A stretch of 8,536 nt of DNA from the NCBI GenBank assembly GCA_019308625.1, contig JAFDHU010000037.1, positions 1 through 8,536 of the forward strand, written 5' to 3'. This DNA is from Deltaproteobacteria bacterium (GTDB taxonomy: Bacteria > Desulfobacterota > Desulfobaccia > Desulfobaccales > 0-14-0-80-60-11). A program made the translations under genes and the position numbers. Position 1 is the first letter of the stretch; every line of letters starts with the position of its first letter. Shown one piece after another: positions 7,074 through 8,536 of this stretch. The notes beneath the pieces were generated by a model. The model saw only the letters and a program-made list of their open reading frames with translations. It made no database searches and was not told where the DNA came from.

Positions 7074-7308
7074 TCCTCTTTTCCTTGCCCCAAAACTGCA
7101 GGATTTTTCTCAAATCTCCATTATCCACACCGGCGGCCTGTTGGTTTTGTTCCAGGATGCGGCGGTAAATTTCCTCCCGCAGGACTACCACCTGGGCCGG
7201 AGCCTCGATCCCCAGGCGAACCTGCTTCCCTCGAACTTCCACCACCGTGATCCGGATGTCATCGCCGATGAAAAGACCTTCACCAAGTTTCCGGGTCAAT
7301 ATCAGCAC
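7042..7308 (-). CDS. csrA: CsrA carbon storage / flagellar translational regulator
   Basis: 88 residues from a GTG start (7306-7308), with AGGAAGG (7314-7320) 5 bases upstream; stop TGA at 7042-7044. The first 55 residues are a textbook CsrA: MLILTRKLGEG, then VRLGIEAP (30-37), and LREEIY (43-48). The RNA-binding arginines R6 and R44 are both present. The protein is a dimeric beta-barrel that binds GGA motifs in mRNA leaders, usually blocking ribosome access, here most likely on flagellin mRNA. After residue 60 it has an extended tail (to 88) longer than the 61-75 residues common in the family. The last 32 bases overlap fliW, its antagonist, and flgL ends 26 bases upstream, so the genes are probably one transcript. 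Confidence 0.96.
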   Translation of the reverse strand: MLILTRKLGEGLFIGDDIRITVVEVRGKQVRLGIEAPAQVVVLREEIYRRILEQNQQAAGVDNGDLRKILQFWGKEKRNGAESPKNPG

Positions 7309-7334
7309 GGCTACCTTCCTGGCGCCTGTGAGGT
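7309..7334 (-). promoter_or_regulatory. flgL-csrA spacer with GGA-type Shine-Dalgarno, possible CsrA autoregulatory site
   Basis: The 26-base spacer has no promoter and holds the csrA ribosome-binding site. On the mRNA the core CAGGAAGG (7314-7321) contains an AGGA that overlaps the Shine-Dalgarno, the kind of site CsrA prefers (A-N-GGA). CsrA autorepression at such sites is known in other bacteria; here it is only inferred, and no surrounding hairpin presenting the GGA in a loop is obvious. Confidence 0.35.
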
Positions 7335-8504
7335 TTAGAGATAATCCAGCAGACTGAGATTCATGACCCTGGTGGAAGCCAGCAGGGCCGCCTGATAGGC
7401 GGTTTCTTTGCTTTTTAAAGTATTCACCGCGTCCACTAGGTCTGTGTCTCCCTTGCGGCTGATTTGCGCCAACAGCTCTACCTTCAGGGTTTCAAAGACC
7501 TCTGTCTTGATGGTTACCCGATTGAGGGCCGCCCCCAGCCCTGCCAGGATGCCGGTCAGATGCGACTGATAGGCGCGCAGTTCCTCCAGGCTGCCCCCCG
7601 CCCGTTCCGGATCGTTGGCCTCCAGGGCGCTTTTCAGCCGGGCCAGAATCTGAAAGAGGTCGTGCGCCCCCCCGGCCCCACCCACCGCCTCACTCCCCAC
7701 CTGGCTGACCTGCAGGCGGCTCTGGGAACCCACGCTGAGCTCCAGGCGGTGCTCGTCCCCCTGGTAAACTATCGGCTGGTACACGGAGATACTTAAGCGG
7801 TCTCCGGCCAGCCAATCCCCGCTGAAATCAGCCACCACTCCGTCGTTGCCGATGGCCGCTCCGGTGCCGGTCAGGTTTTCCGGGCCCCAGGTTTGGCCGC
7901 CGTCTTCGGAGACCCGAAAAGTGGCCACCCCGGTGGGGCCGCTGGACACAATCTCCACCAGGTAGGTGCGGCTGCTCTCGCCGGTGTAGGCTCCGCCCAC
8001 CATGACTTGGCCGGTGGACCCCGGCTGCAGGTCCAGGACCGGGGATTGAATCTCCCAGTCCCCGCGAACAAAGGGCGGCGTATCCACCTGGTAGCCTCCC
8101 AGGATATACTGCCCGTCAAAACGGGTGTTGCCCAGTTGCATGATTTCTTCCATATACCCCTGAACCTGCTGGGCCGCTGCAGCCCGCTGGGCCGCATTGT
8201 AGGTGCCGGTGGCCATCTGGTTGGCCAGGGCCATAGTTACGCTCACCAACTCATTGATGCGGCTTAAGGCGGCTTCGGTGGCGGCCAGCCAGTTCCTGCC
8301 GGTCTCCAGGTTGCGCTGCCACTGGGAAACCTGGCCCACCTCCGTGGTCAGCCCCATGATCTCGCCCACATCCAGGGGGTTATCGCTGATGCTTTGGTAT
8401 TTCCGACCGGAGGCGATGCTTACATTGGTGGTATGCAACTCCTCTGCCAACCTTTGCAGGTTCTCTTGAATGTTGGAGAAGATCGCGGGCAGGGAAACGC
8501 GCAC
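7335..8504 (-). CDS. flgL: Flagellar hook-filament junction protein FlgL (HAP3)
   Basis: 389 residues, GTG start (8502-8504) to TAA (7335-7337). The start is set by a very strong AAGGAGGT (8511-8518) 6 bases upstream; no ATG fits better. The flagellin-like N-terminal helix region (about 1-125) includes SGRKYQSISDNP (32-43), equivalent to the SGxRINSPSDDP of flagellins. It is followed by LGNTRFDGQYILGGYQ (124-139), matching the N-x-x-G-x-YIFGG motif typical of FlgL. The middle (about 140-270) is a beta-rich variable domain. The C-terminal helix ends RVMNLSLLDYL, as expected for the coiled D0 region. FlgL is exported by the flagellar type III apparatus and joins FlgK to the filament. The neighbours (flgK upstream, csrA-fliW downstream) match the standard order. 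Confidence 0.93.
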   Translation of the reverse strand: MRVSLPAIFSNIQENLQRLAEELHTTNVSIASGRKYQSISDNPLDVGEIMGLTTEVGQVSQWQRNLETGRNWLAATEAALSRINELVSVTMALANQMATGTYNAAQRAAAAQQVQGYMEEIMQLGNTRFDGQYILGGYQVDTPPFVRGDWEIQSPVLDLQPGSTGQVMVGGAYTGESSRTYLVEIVSSGPTGVATFRVSEDGGQTWGPENLTGTGAAIGNDGVVADFSGDWLAGDRLSISVYQPIVYQGDEHRLELSVGSQSRLQVSQVGSEAVGGAGGAHDLFQILARLKSALEANDPERAGGSLEELRAYQSHLTGILAGLGAALNRVTIKTEVFETLKVELLAQISRKGDTDLVDAVNTLKSKETAYQAALLASTRVMNLSLLDYL

Positions 8505-8510
8505 GGGGAG

Positions 8511-8518
8511 ACCTCCTT
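8511..8518 (-). promoter_or_regulatory. Strong ribosome-binding site fixing the GTG start of flgL
   Basis: AAGGAGGT on the minus strand, 6 bases before GTG at 8504. It is nearly a full complement to the 16S rRNA tail and decides the non-ATG start. It begins only one base past the probable flgK tandem stop codons, which suggests tight translational linkage. Confidence 0.8.
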
Positions 8519-8519
8519 A

Positions 8520-8536
8520 TCACCTCATGGCCAGCA
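8520..8536 (-). CDS. flgK: Probable 3' end of flgK (partial, runs off the window)
   Basis: Only four full codons and a stop are visible: L-A-M-R then TGA (8520-8522), followed in frame by TAA (8517-8519) as a tandem stop. FlgK proteins often end with a short hydrophobic-methionine/isoleucine-arginine tail of the LINMVR or LINIR kind, and flgK is the usual gene before flgL. The call rests mostly on gene order and this short tail, so it is tentative. Confidence 0.45.

Overview
The window looks like a chromosomal piece of a GC-rich, flagellated anaerobe. The best guess is a Desulfobacterota (deltaproteobacterial) sulfate reducer or syntroph. This rests on a very large HdrA-type flavoprotein with an in-frame UGA read as selenocysteine, an MvhD gene directly behind it, a cysteine-rich iron-sulfur protein of the Hdr/formate-dehydrogenase accessory type, and a flgK-flgL-csrA-fliW flagellar cluster. 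The genus is an inference; there is no rRNA in the window.

Layout. Positions 14-334 (minus) encode a small exported protein of unknown function, read from a near-consensus sigma70-type promoter at 418-445. The 390-base divergent gap (335-724) also holds a nested inverted repeat (520-572), a promoter for the rightward operon (602-631) and two short AT-rich palindromes. The rightward operon runs 725-6499: (1) a 1491-codon HdrA fusion selenoprotein (725-5200, UGA codon 65 at 917-919, SECIS-like hairpin 934-953); (2) mvhD (5235-5657); (3) a 270-residue protein with two [4Fe-4S] motifs (5687-6499). A clear intrinsic terminator follows at 6523-6550. Convergent to it on the minus strand are flgL (8504-7335), csrA (7308-7042) and fliW (7073-6603), with what is probably the last few codons of flgK at the right edge.

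How the genes work together. The three rightward genes look like one soluble flavin-based electron-transfer (probably bifurcating or confurcating) complex. The large subunit is two HdrA modules in tandem. A complete GltD/NfnB-like NAD(P)H:FAD oxidoreductase module is inserted inside the ferredoxin insertion of the first HdrA module. MvhD normally passes electrons between a partner enzyme and HdrA. No HdrB, HdrC, hydrogenase or formate dehydrogenase is encoded here, so NAD(P)H (through the inserted module) is the most obvious two-electron partner, and the other partner is unknown.

The minus-strand genes form the usual flagellar filament-junction and post-transcriptional control set. FlgL joins hook to filament, CsrA is an mRNA-binding repressor, and FliW binds CsrA and flagellin to couple flagellin translation to filament assembly. 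csrA and fliW overlap by 32 bases.

Most notable points: a conceptual translation that stops at the UGA loses the first 65 residues of HdrA; the GltD/NfnB insertion makes an unusual NAD(P)-linked HdrA; and the two HdrA halves differ at key residues, which suggests a division of labour.
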